Positions 1 to 6,842 of a DNA stretch of 12,872 nucleotides are shown one piece after another (the first letter of the stretch is position 1; the number at the start of each line of letters is the position of its first letter). The notes under the pieces were generated by a model, which ran no database searches, was not told the DNA's origin, and saw only the letters and a list, made by a program, of their open reading frames with translations. Location: contig JAKAWN010000178.1 in assembly GCA_021827245.1 (NCBI GenBank), forward strand, positions 1 through 12,872, read 5' to 3'. The DNA is from Acidobacteriota bacterium. GTDB taxonomy: Bacteria; Acidobacteriota; Terriglobia; UBA7540. The position numbers and the translations under genes were made by a program.

Positions 1-15
1 TGAGTAGGTGAAACC

Positions 16-1224
16 TTGCTTCGGATTAGGGGGAGAGAGCCTAAAGCTGGTGCCAAGGCCACAGGGGTGGCTAAACGAAGATCTCTTCCAAATCCGAGGC
101 GCTGCCTTGCCGTCGGTTCCGCGTTTGTGACTCTGTTGCTACTCTTGGGTCTCGTGCCCACTACTGCGTTTGGCTCACAGGACCCTTCGGGCACCAACAA
201 GACCAAACCTCCGGTCTCCAAAAGTAACTCTGCGATCGATCCTTCATCCGGCATGACTTCTAAGACTGACGAGAACAGGATTAAAGTGCACGTGGAAGTG
301 GTCAACGTCCCCGTGACCGTTCTCGACAAGCGCGGCATGCCGGTGATTGACCTCACGAAAAACGACTTCAAAGTTTACGAGGACGGCAAGCTTCAAAAAA
401 TCAGGTACTTCAGCAATGAGACCATGCCTCCGCTCCGCATCGGTTTGGTTCTCGACACCAGCAACAGCGCACGATTCGACCTCAAGTTCGAAAAAGATGC
501 TGCCGCTGAATTCGCGTACAGCATGCTGAGGGGGATCAGTAGCAAAAACGAGATTTTCCTTGAAACTTTCGATTCCACAAGTTCCATCGTGCAAGATTTC
601 ACGAACAATCCCGACGCAATCAACGACAAACTTCGGAAACTTAAGGCTGGCGGCGGCAAGGCCGTGTACGACGCCGTTTACGAAGCTTGCAAGCACGAAA
701 TGATGAAGGCAGGGCCTCGAGAACAAACCCGAAGGGTTGTGATACTCATCAGCGACGGCATTGATGTTCAAAGCACTCACTCGCTGGACGAGGCAATATC
801 CATGGCGCACAGAGCCGAAACGGCTATTTACACTATTGGAAACATTGCGTATGGTTTCGCCGATCCCGGCGCCAAGTACCTCGAAGAACTGGCAGACGAC
901 ACGGGAGGTGCCGCATTTTTCCCTGAACGTAAGACTCCGGGTACGGACTATCTTACCGGTTATCTTGCACACGGCCAGTTCGATTCGATGGACCAGAACA
1001 AGGGACTGGATGCCCAAACAGGCATCTATGCTGCAGAGAAAATGATTGCGCTTGCCAACACGGTCGACTCAATCAGGCGTCAATTGACAAACCAATATTT
1101 GATTGGGTATACACCAGCCGACACAGCCCTCGATGGAACCTATCGCAGGATCCGGGTTGTTGCCGACCGCAAGGGCGTCACTCTCCGATACAAGCCCGGC
1201 TACTTTGCAACGGGCGGCGAATGA
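16..1224 (+). CDS. Secreted VWA-domain protein, acidobacterial VWFA-related type
   Basis: The protein probably acts outside the cytoplasm as a binding or adhesion-like protein; its partner is unknown. From the TTG at 16 it has a basic N-terminus, a hydrophobic stretch at residues 31-47 and a likely signal-peptidase site after AFG53. A conserved acidobacterial N-terminal segment follows (VNVPVTVLDKRG, then NDFKVYEDGK). The VWA fold begins near residue 140, with the first metal-site (MIDAS) motif DTSNS at 147-151 and the Asp motif SDG at 246-248. The usual Thr motif reads GGGKAVYDA, with Lys215 where Thr is expected. The C-terminus (NQYLIGYTP, then YKPGYFA) is typical of the acidobacterial VWFA-related family. 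An in-frame TGA at position 1 rules out an upstream start. AGGTG at 6-10 suits the TTG at 16, but the GTG at 67 would give a more usual 36-residue signal peptide. The family is clear; the function is not. Confidence 0.88.
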   Translation: MLRIRGREPKAGAKATGVAKRRSLPNPRRCLAVGSAFVTLLLLLGLVPTTAFGSQDPSGTNKTKPPVSKSNSAIDPSSGMTSKTDENRIKVHVEVVNVPVTVLDKRGMPVIDLTKNDFKVYEDGKLQKIRYFSNETMPPLRIGLVLDTSNSARFDLKFEKDAAAEFAYSMLRGISSKNEIFLETFDSTSSIVQDFTNNPDAINDKLRKLKAGGGKAVYDAVYEACKHEMMKAGPREQTRRVVILISDGIDVQSTHSLDEAISMAHRAETAIYTIGNIAYGFADPGAKYLEELADDTGGAAFFPERKTPGTDYLTGYLAHGQFDSMDQNKGLDAQTGIYAAEKMIALANTVDSIRRQLTNQYLIGYTPADTALDGTYRRIRVVADRKGVTLRYKPGYFATGGE

Positions 1225-1620
1225 GCCCGTCCTGACGCTCAGATTCCACGACTCCCCGCCGAAATCTTGATACAGATTGTCGTATCCTTTGGCACTTATG
1301 CTACCTTCACACCCGCGACGGGCCGACCAGGTCTTGTACGCCTCTATGTTGTAAACTTCGTAAGCCTCCTATGCCTCAGGGGTGTTGTTTTTGGGCGCTG
1401 GCTGGCCGATAATCGGATATTCGGGGTGATTAGAAAGTTCTAACGCGCGCACCGAAGCCCGAGCTTGCAAGTGAAATTCACTGCTGCAGGGGCATGGCCA
1501 GGGATTCACTCAGGGGATGGCCTTTTGTGGTGTGATGAGCCGGATGAGCGGGCAGATAGTGTGTCTCCGCGCGTGAAAACCGGGCCAGCCGGGACGTTAC
1601 AGGCGTATCCAAGCAACACC
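1225..1620. other. Intergenic stretch upstream of the glycosyltransferase gene
   Basis: This stretch of about 400 bp separates the VWA gene from the exopolysaccharide genes. It contains a sigma-70-like promoter at 1385-1413 with a short dyad over the -10 element. No stem-loop with a T-run was found after the VWA stop codon. The frame of the downstream gene is open back to a TTG at 1465, but the extra 52 residues do not look like part of a GT4 fold. I read 1465-1620 as untranslated leader, though an N-terminal extension cannot be excluded. Confidence 0.5.
1385..1413 (+). promoter_or_regulatory. Putative sigma-70 promoter for the exopolysaccharide genes
   Basis: TTGTTT (1385-1390; 3 of 6 consensus bases) is followed by a 17-bp spacer and GATAAT (1408-1413; 5 of 6). 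The -10 lies inside the dyad CCGAT-A-ATCGG (1406-1416), which could bind a repressor. Transcription would start near 1420, about 200 nt before the preferred ATG at 1621. This rests on sequence match only. Confidence 0.4.
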
Positions 1621-2871
1621 ATGAGAGTCTCCCATCAAACCATGCGGATTGGCTATTTAACTTCTCGTCTTCCGTACCCGCCGATTGACGGGGGGCGAAT
1701 ACGCTCCTACTATTTTCTGCGACATCTCCTTCGCAATCATCAAGTCACACTTTATTCAATTGCATCGCGAGTATCGAAAGATGCGACCACTTACCAGCGC
1801 CCTTTAAGCGGGCTTAACCAAGCCGTGTTTCGAATTTCAAAATTTCGTTACGCCCGCAATGCTATCAACGGTTTGTTCAGCGAACAACCTCTACAGGTCC
1901 GGCTTTACAGGTCCGGCGAACTGGCTGGGACGCTGGCGCGGGACGTGGAGCGTGGAGCACTCGACGTTATCGTTGTTCACCTGGTCCGGATGGCCGAATA
2001 TGCGCGTCCTTTCAAGACAATTCCGCGCATTCTGGATATGACGGATTCGATCCATCTCAATTATGCCCGGATGCCGCGCGTTTCACTCAGCCCCCACGGG
2101 ATGGCCGCACTCATCGAACGGGAGAGGCTGCTCCATTACGAATCTGATGTTGCGTCATGGTTTGACAATATCCTGTTAGCGTCGCCTTTGGATATTGCCT
2201 GGCTCCAGCGCAGGAATTCCGAGTCGAACATGACGCTGATCCCTACCGGCATCGAAATAAGCGCCTACCCGTTCCACGAAGGCTCTTACGATCCCAACCG
2301 TATCATTTTCGTCGGCAAGCTTGATTACCTGCCGAACACAGATGCGGTGCTCTATTTCGCGCGAGAAATCCTGCCCCTCATCCGACGAGTGGTCCCAAGC
2401 GTGAAGTTCGCTGTGGCAGGATGGAATCCTCCCGCATCTATTCAGAAACTGGCAGAAGCGCCGTATGTGAAGGTGCTGGCCAATGTTCCTGACGTCCGGC
2501 CCGAGATAGCCAAATCAGCTCTGAGCGTGGCGCCAATGCGTTTTGGAGCAGGGATTCAGGTGAAAATCCTCGAGTCCCTTGCTCTGGGAACGCCCGCTGT
2601 AGCTACAGAGAGTGTTCTCGGAGCCTTCGGCACGGAAGGCAAAGAGGCAATACTTGTGGGCCGCGATCCCCAAGAATTTGCAGAAAAGGTAACACACATC
2701 CTTGAGGACAGGGCACACCGTGAACAGTTACGCCGAGCGGGTCGAAAACTTATTGAGACGCAGTTCCAGTGGGATCAGGTTCTGGCTCCTCTGGACAGGA
2801 TTTTGGACGGTATTGCAGGTAAGCAATTGGAGGCCAAGCCAGAGTTGTCCCTAAGGGGCAAATCATTCTAA
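1621..2871 (+). CDS. GT4-family glycosyltransferase, exosortase/EPS-associated type
   Basis: A retaining GT-B glycosyltransferase that probably adds a sugar from a nucleotide donor to a lipid-linked exopolysaccharide intermediate on the cytoplasmic face of the membrane. From the ATG at 1621 it has 416 residues, a normal size for the family. The N-terminal Rossmann half opens with MRIGYLTSRLPYPPIDGGR, very like the 'PYPP-KGDKIRSY' start of the PEP-CTERM/EpsH1-associated sugar transferases (TIGR03087 type). The C-terminal half begins near residue 220 (IIFVGKLDYLPN). It contains GAGIQVKILESLALGTP with Glu318, the donor-binding E of the GT4 signature. The ATG at 1642 begins exactly at MRIGYL and is an equally good start; neither has a strong Shine-Dalgarno. 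The initiating transferase follows 214 bp downstream. Fold and class are firm; sugar and linkage are unknown. Confidence 0.85.
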   Translation: MRVSHQTMRIGYLTSRLPYPPIDGGRIRSYYFLRHLLRNHQVTLYSIASRVSKDATTYQRPLSGLNQAVFRISKFRYARNAINGLFSEQPLQVRLYRSGELAGTLARDVERGALDVIVVHLVRMAEYARPFKTIPRILDMTDSIHLNYARMPRVSLSPHGMAALIERERLLHYESDVASWFDNILLASPLDIAWLQRRNSESNMTLIPTGIEISAYPFHEGSYDPNRIIFVGKLDYLPNTDAVLYFAREILPLIRRVVPSVKFAVAGWNPPASIQKLAEAPYVKVLANVPDVRPEIAKSALSVAPMRFGAGIQVKILESLALGTPAVATESVLGAFGTEGKEAILVGRDPQEFAEKVTHILEDRAHREQLRRAGRKLIETQFQWDQVLAPLDRILDGIAGKQLEAKPELSLRGKSF

Positions 2872-3014
2872 GGATGCAATTCAGGCCACGGTGCCGGCGC
2901 AGCACCAAGGATGGAATGGTTCGGGATTGGCAACACATGAGTCACGTAAATCCCTGGCACAAGGGAATGCGGCCCGTTCAAGGCGGCCGCGGTGATGTTT
3001 GTTTCCTGACTCTT

Positions 3015-3049
3015 CCGGCAAGCCGAAAGCGGCTGAGAATTGCTGCCGG
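3015..3049 (+). other. Stem-loop in the gap before the initiating sugar transferase
   Basis: CCGGCA (3015-3020) pairs with TGCCGG (3044-3049). Inside it AGCCG (3021-3025) pairs with CGGCT (3030-3034) across an AAAG loop. That makes an 11-bp GC-rich hairpin with a 9-nt bulge on the 3' side. There is no T-run after it, so it is not a standard terminator. It ends 36 nt before the ATG at 3086 and would sit in the leader of a transcript that runs on from the upstream gene. Its role is unknown. Confidence 0.35.
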
Positions 3050-3085
3050 CGGCTCGCGTTGCAGGCTCATCAGCTCTGAAAACCG

Positions 3086-4456
3086 ATGCTAAAGCGACAG
3101 ATTCGTAACATGCAGTTGACAATGTGGGCCAGCGATGTCATCGCAATCCTCTTGTCCGTCCAAATTGCCGTCGTTTTGAGTACCGGCCGCATGCTGCCGA
3201 TTACAAAAGGTTTCAAAAGTGTTGCTACCGGATATTGCTTCTTTCTGACGCTACTTTTTTATATCACCGACCTCTATAATCCCCGTCGAGACCAGCAGAC
3301 CCAGGAAACCGCCAGCCTGATCGTTTTGGATACAGCAATCAGCGCGGCATTCGTCACTCTCAGCTTTTTCTTTGTCCCTCACTGGAGCTTTGGACGAAGC
3401 TTCTTTTTGATTTCCTTCCTTGTGACTCCAGGAGTGGTTATGTCGGAAAGACTATTGTGCGCTCGCGTACAGGGAGTTCTAGGCCGGCCTTCCACTTTGG
3501 GCGTATTAGGCGACGGCCCTGAAATTGAGGAATTGAGGAGAATTGCCAGCGAACACAAGCTGAACGTCGTCGCTCTGCCGACAACAGGGAATGGCCACCG
3601 GCCCCCCAATCAGAACTCTTCGGGCCCTCCCCAGGACGGGGCAGACGCGCTCCAGCAGGCATTGAACCATCTCCGGCCAGACATCATTGTGCTGGGTCCC
3701 TCGGCTTCCCTTGATCCCGCGGCATCCCGTGCCCTGATCGATGCGCGGTTTTCGGGAGTTACCGTCCTTGATTTTCCGACCACATTCCAGATGCTGAGTG
3801 GAAAACTGCCGCTGGACTATATGGACGGCCAATGGTTTCTGAGCGCGCAAGGATTCCAATTTTTCGAGAGTAACGTGGCTGTCCGCATGAAGCGATTGCT
3901 TGACCTGAGCATGGCTTTAGTCCTTCTTCTGGCAACCGCTCCGTTGCTGCCCTTGATTGCTCTTGGCATCAAGTTTTCTTCCAAAGGACCGGTCCTGTAC
4001 ATCCAGGAGAGGATTGGATTAAACGGGCAAGCCTTTCGCCTTTTTAAGTTCCGTACGATGTCGGTCGGCGCAGACTCAGAGGGTTATTGGACGATGAAGA
4101 ACGATCCTCGCGTCTTCCCTTTAGGACGCCTTTTAAGACTGACGCGGCTTGATGAACTGCCCCAGTTGGTCAACGTGCTGAAGGGCGACATGAGCTTCGT
4201 GGGACCTCGGCCCCTCAGCCTGGCTTTGGCCCAGGTGTGCAGGGAAACGACGCCGTACTATAGCCTTCGTAGCGCGGTTCGCCCTGGCCTGACGGGATGG
4301 GCACAGGTGAATTACCGTTACGGGTCCTCGGTTCAGGACGAAGTCGAGAAATTGAAGTACGATTTGCACTACATCCAACATCTCTCGCTCCTTCTCGACC
4401 TTCAGATCGTTCTCAAGACATTCCGGACGGTTTTAGGGCGGCAAGGCAGCCAATGA
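3086..4456 (+). CDS. Polyprenyl-phosphate sugar-1-phosphate transferase that initiates EPS synthesis
   Basis: This enzyme transfers a sugar-1-phosphate from a UDP-sugar to undecaprenyl phosphate, the first membrane step of exopolysaccharide repeat-unit assembly. It has 456 residues, the usual length for the large WbaP-like form. There are four hydrophobic segments at about 12-33, 46-62, 80-97 and 103-120. A Rossmann-like region follows (LGVLGDGPEIEEL, about 135-245). A membrane re-entrant helix comes after K269 (KRLLDLSMALVLLL). The catalytic domain has PVLYIQERIG, FKFRTM (320-325), the DE pair in LDELPQL (D356/E357) and FVGPRP (371-376). The end (WAQVNYRYGSSV, then LLLDLQIVLKT) closely matches the PEP-CTERM-associated initiating transferases (TIGR03013 type). 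The start could also be the ATG at 3110. Catalytic residues are intact. Sugar specificity cannot be read from sequence alone. Confidence 0.92.
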   Translation: MLKRQIRNMQLTMWASDVIAILLSVQIAVVLSTGRMLPITKGFKSVATGYCFFLTLLFYITDLYNPRRDQQTQETASLIVLDTAISAAFVTLSFFFVPHWSFGRSFFLISFLVTPGVVMSERLLCARVQGVLGRPSTLGVLGDGPEIEELRRIASEHKLNVVALPTTGNGHRPPNQNSSGPPQDGADALQQALNHLRPDIIVLGPSASLDPAASRALIDARFSGVTVLDFPTTFQMLSGKLPLDYMDGQWFLSAQGFQFFESNVAVRMKRLLDLSMALVLLLATAPLLPLIALGIKFSSKGPVLYIQERIGLNGQAFRLFKFRTMSVGADSEGYWTMKNDPRVFPLGRLLRLTRLDELPQLVNVLKGDMSFVGPRPLSLALAQVCRETTPYYSLRSAVRPGLTGWAQVNYRYGSSVQDEVEKLKYDLHYIQHLSLLLDLQIVLKTFRTVLGRQGSQ

Positions 4457-4488
4457 AAGAGCGAGTGCGGCCTATGTGAGTGGCGCGC

Positions 4489-4584
4489 AACCTGGAGTGA
4501 ATGGTGCAGGTTCCTGCCTGGAGACTCCTGGAATCTCCTCTTTGTGCCGCTACGTGCGAGTAACGCAAAGGAGGATGCTAAATT
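4489..4584 (+). promoter_or_regulatory. Structured leader with overlapping hairpins upstream of a small ORF and the ligase gene
   Basis: Several short inverted repeats overlap here and cannot all form together. AACCTG (4489-4494) pairs with CAGGTT (4507-4512). GCAGG (4506-4510) is complementary to CCTGC (4513-4517). GGAGA (4520-4524) pairs with TCTCC (4534-4538). TCCTCTTTG (4536-4544) pairs with CAAAG-AGGA (4566-4575, one G bulged), which would hide the strong Shine-Dalgarno AAAGGAGG (4567-4574). Competing structures over a ribosome site suggest translational control, but no known riboswitch was recognised and no folding was computed. Confidence 0.35.
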
Positions 4585-4692
4585 ATGAAACCGGGCGTAG
4601 GATGCTTTGTTAGCTCTCGGGGATTGGTGAATCCGCGTTTGCGAACGCCGCCGAGGGCTTGCAATCTTGCGTCGAGGAAGAGGCATTCTTAG
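4585..4692 (+). CDS. Possible 35-residue leader peptide or small protein
   Basis: An ATG at 4585 lies 10 nt after AAAGGAGG (4567-4574), the best Shine-Dalgarno match found in the window. The frame runs MKPGVGCFVSSRGLVNPRLR and on to RKRHS, ending at the TAG at 4690-4692, 14 nt before the ATG of the ligase gene. The peptide is basic (several Arg/Lys), with no membrane segment and no recognisable domain. It could be a leader peptide that couples translation to the ligase gene. Alternatively the ribosome site may belong to a degraded gene. The protein sequence alone gives little support; the ribosome site and position are the evidence. Confidence 0.3.
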   Translation: MKPGVGCFVSSRGLVNPRLRTPPRACNLASRKRHS

Positions 4693-4706
4693 GACGGAAC
4701 GCTCCA

Positions 4707-6113
4707 ATGACAAGAAAGCTTGAACTTATTCTCGCCCTCGTTTTTGTCGGGAGCGCGCTCGCTTTCGGAGGAGTCGAGCCAATAGCTTATTCGCTGGCTG
4801 AGATTGCCATCTTTCTCGCGGTAATTCTGCTTATTTGGGATCAAAAGCGGCGTGGCCGAATTGATCTCTTTATACCGATCTGGCCTGTCCTTTTTGTGTT
4901 GTGGGTCGGACTCCAGTTAGTTCCGTTGCCGCATTCGCTTGTGGCCGCTGTGTCACCTGCGCACCACGTTGCTGCGAGAGGCATGGGAAGCTTGATTTTC
5001 GGAAGCGGCTGGAGCACTCTCAGCATTTATCCGGCCGCGACTCTTGCGGGCTTTCTTAAGATCCTTGCCTATCTGGGCGCATTTATTCTGGCAGCGCAGT
5101 TGTTTGACTCCGGCAGGAGAAGGAGCAATCTGGTTCTTGCGTTAATATCTTTGGGCTGTTTTGAAGCGGGTTACGGAATTCTCCAGCACCTCTTGAGTTG
5201 GAATACGATTTTCGGCGTGACGGATCCTTACGATCTGTGGGTAGCCATCGGCACTTACATCAACCGCAACCACTTTGCGGGATTAATCGAACTCACATTC
5301 CCGTTTGCCTTCGCTTCAGCGTTCTATGCCTATCAGCTATGGTCCAATCCGCGACATAGCGCTGCTCTTGGCCGGTCAGGAGCCGCCAACAACAATTCCT
5401 CGGGATTCCGGATCATCTTTTATTTGTTTCTGGCCGCAATGATGGTTCTCAGCGTCGTCTTTTCCTTTTCACGGGGTGGCATCCTTGCCGTCTCGCTCAC
5501 GTTGATCGTTTTATCTCTTCTGACTCTCCTCAAAGTGCGCCGAAAAAGCTGGGGATTGGTTATCGCTGGTCTAGCCGTTCTGGCAGTGGGATTTAGCCTG
5601 TGGATTGGACTTGGAGGCGTAGTTCATCGCTTCGAGAATATGAGTCAGTCAAAGTATCTGGGCACTTCAAAGCGAACCATGATCTGGAGCGATACGCTCC
5701 ATCTTCTTGGCGCAAACCCCGTCCTGGGCACGGGGCTGGGGACGTTTGGGGAAGCCTTCCGTCCCTATCAGACCCGCCTCGTCAACATGCACGTTGATCA
5801 TGCCCATGATGACTATCTGGAGTTTGCCTCCGAAACCGGTGCGGTAGGCTTCTGCCTCCTCTTCCTTCCCATTTTCTATCTCTTAGGGCGGATGATCATC
5901 TCCTTTCTCAGGGATCACCGGCGCTATCGGAGCGCGGTCCTGCTAGGTTGCATTGGCAGCACTCTTGGACTGTTGATCCACAGTCTTACTGACTTCAACT
6001 TGCAGGTGCCTGCCAACGCCCTCATCTTCGCTGTGATCCTGGGAATTGGATACAGAGCCGCTTGCATCGAGCCTCAGAAAGACGTTCGGGAGCGAGAGGC
6101 GGTTGTTCGCTGA
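4707..6113 (+). CDS. O-antigen ligase / Wzy-like polysaccharide polymerase, polytopic membrane protein
   Basis: An integral membrane glycosyltransferase that uses lipid-linked glycan as donor and either polymerises repeat units or ligates glycan to an acceptor at the periplasmic face. The 468-residue protein starts MTRKLELILALVFVG and has about ten or more hydrophobic segments. The Wzy_C/WaaL signature is present: an NRNHFAG segment in a periplasmic region, then FSRGG with Arg256 at the start of a helix. A large loop then ends in VDHAHDDYLEFASETG with His365 and His367, followed by more membrane helices. Arg and His in these places are the functional residues of the family. The ATG at 4707 is preferred over an in-frame TTG at 4659, with a GGA at suitable spacing. 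It follows the initiating transferase and GT4 genes on the same strand, which fits EPS assembly. Polymerase and ligase cannot be told apart here. Confidence 0.85.
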   Translation: MTRKLELILALVFVGSALAFGGVEPIAYSLAEIAIFLAVILLIWDQKRRGRIDLFIPIWPVLFVLWVGLQLVPLPHSLVAAVSPAHHVAARGMGSLIFGSGWSTLSIYPAATLAGFLKILAYLGAFILAAQLFDSGRRRSNLVLALISLGCFEAGYGILQHLLSWNTIFGVTDPYDLWVAIGTYINRNHFAGLIELTFPFAFASAFYAYQLWSNPRHSAALGRSGAANNNSSGFRIIFYLFLAAMMVLSVVFSFSRGGILAVSLTLIVLSLLTLLKVRRKSWGLVIAGLAVLAVGFSLWIGLGGVVHRFENMSQSKYLGTSKRTMIWSDTLHLLGANPVLGTGLGTFGEAFRPYQTRLVNMHVDHAHDDYLEFASETGAVGFCLLFLPIFYLLGRMIISFLRDHRRYRSAVLLGCIGSTLGLLIHSLTDFNLQVPANALIFAVILGIGYRAACIEPQKDVREREAVVR

Positions 6114-6132
6114 AACGGCCTGCCTCTTGGTG

Positions 6133-6648
6133 TCACCGGAATAGTTTCAGGCCAACGATCTCCTGCGCAATGTCTTCAGCAGAACGGCCCCCTGTAGTTA
6201 TCCTGAATTCCGCCTGACGGTAATATGGAAGACGTTGCTCGTATAACCTGGAGAAGCTTTCGCGGTCACGAAACAGAGGGCGATTGCCCATCGTTGAGCA
6301 TCGCTGCCAGAGTTCCTCAATGGGGCAATCAAGCCAGATTGTTACGCCCCGTGTTTGCCGAATCAAATCAAGATTTGAATGCTGCGCAAAGGTGCCGCCG
6401 CCCAGAGCAATCACCGCCGGCCCTTTTCTGGTGACTTCCACCAACACGGCGTGCTCAAGCTGGCGGAAAAAAGGTTCACCCGCCTGCTCAAAGATCTGGC
6501 GAATCGTGGCTCCCTGTCCAGATTCAATAATCGTGTCCAGGTCAACAAAAGGCCATCCCAGGTGTTGCGCGAGAATAGGCCCAACAGAAGACTTGCCGGC
6601 TCCCATGAAACCAACGAGGTAAATCAGCTTTTGCCGGTGGTTGTTCAT
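6133..6648 (-). CDS. aroK: Shikimate kinase
   Basis: Phosphorylates shikimate at the 3-hydroxyl with ATP, step five of the chorismate pathway, in the cytoplasm. The protein has 171 residues, the standard size. The Walker A loop is GFMGAGKS (13-20). The shikimate-binding Asp pair is in DLD (36-38), Arg62 in FFRQLE contacts shikimate, and GGG (83-85) forms the Walker B/substrate motif. The lid contains R123 (NRPLF), and R139 (QRLPYY) binds substrate. All key residues are present, so the enzyme should be active. The start is the ATG at 6648. It has its own promoter-like sequence and is not obviously coupled to its neighbours. Its stop lies 19 bp from that of the convergent ligase gene. The aroK/aroL choice follows convention for a single small shikimate kinase. 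Confidence 0.95.
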   Translation of the reverse strand: MNNHRQKLIYLVGFMGAGKSSVGPILAQHLGWPFVDLDTIIESGQGATIRQIFEQAGEPFFRQLEHAVLVEVTRKGPAVIALGGGTFAQHSNLDLIRQTRGVTIWLDCPIEELWQRCSTMGNRPLFRDRESFSRLYEQRLPYYRQAEFRITTGGRSAEDIAQEIVGLKLFR

Positions 6649-6680
6649 TCGACCCGGTTCAGTTGCTCTCAGTGCAGTTA

Positions 6681-6710
6681 ATTATAGGAGGACGCTGGCT
6701 TTTTCCGCAA
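6681..6710 (-). promoter_or_regulatory. Putative sigma-70 promoter of the shikimate kinase gene
   Basis: Read on the minus strand, TTGCGG (6710-6705) is followed by an 18-bp spacer and a perfect TATAAT (6686-6681). Transcription would start near 6674, leaving a leader of about 25 nt before the ATG at 6648. The -10 is strong; the -35 matches at three positions. Confidence 0.5.
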
Positions 6711-6817
6711 CCGCAGGAGCGTGCGCCGGTCTATTCCCGACGGGCATGCGGTACATAACGATCAACAGCATGCACATTGCAAAAATCCAGCTTGATTTGA
6801 GGGAGTTGTCAGATGCA

Positions 6818-6836
6818 GTCTCCGACAAGCGGAGAC
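6818..6836 (-). terminator. Hairpin just after the DUF4097 gene, possible transcript end
   Basis: GTCTCCG and CGGAGAC form a perfect 7-bp stem around a 5-nt loop, starting 6 bp after the stop codon of the sigma/anti-sigma/DUF4097 gene set. No T-run follows on the minus strand, so it may stabilise the 3' end or be a weak terminator. Confidence 0.35.
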
Positions 6837-6842
6837 GACCAG

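Noticed and set aside
244..1017. Minus-strand open frame of 257 codons
   Set aside because: It is the antisense shadow of the VWA gene, which has clear family motifs; the antisense product has no recognisable domain.
2890..2906. GGTGC/GCACC stem after the glycosyltransferase stop codon as a terminator
   Set aside because: The stem is 5 bp with a 7-nt loop and no T-run; likely chance in GC-rich sequence.
2955..2970. TGGCAC followed by AATGC, resembling a sigma-54 promoter before the initiating transferase
   Set aside because: The GG and GC elements are 11 bp apart instead of the required 10, and the -12 box lacks TTGC. A similar TGGCAC at 1290-1295 has only 7 bp to its GC.
4563..4570. ACGCAAAG, reminiscent of the core of GEMM-I cyclic-di-GMP riboswitches
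   Set aside because: The upstream GGCAAACC element and GNRA-capped stem and the downstream receptor half are not present. A short string match is not enough; an Infernal search would decide.
4402..4713. Minus-strand open frame of 103 codons across the gap before the ligase gene
   Set aside because: The Arg/Ser/His-rich product has no domain, overlaps the end of the transferase gene antisense and competes with the plus-strand leader signals.
6117..6153. GGCCTG/CAGGCC inverted repeat at the convergent junction, considered as a bidirectional terminator
   Set aside because: The stem is only 6 bp with a 25-nt loop, has no T-run on either strand and runs into the shikimate kinase coding sequence.
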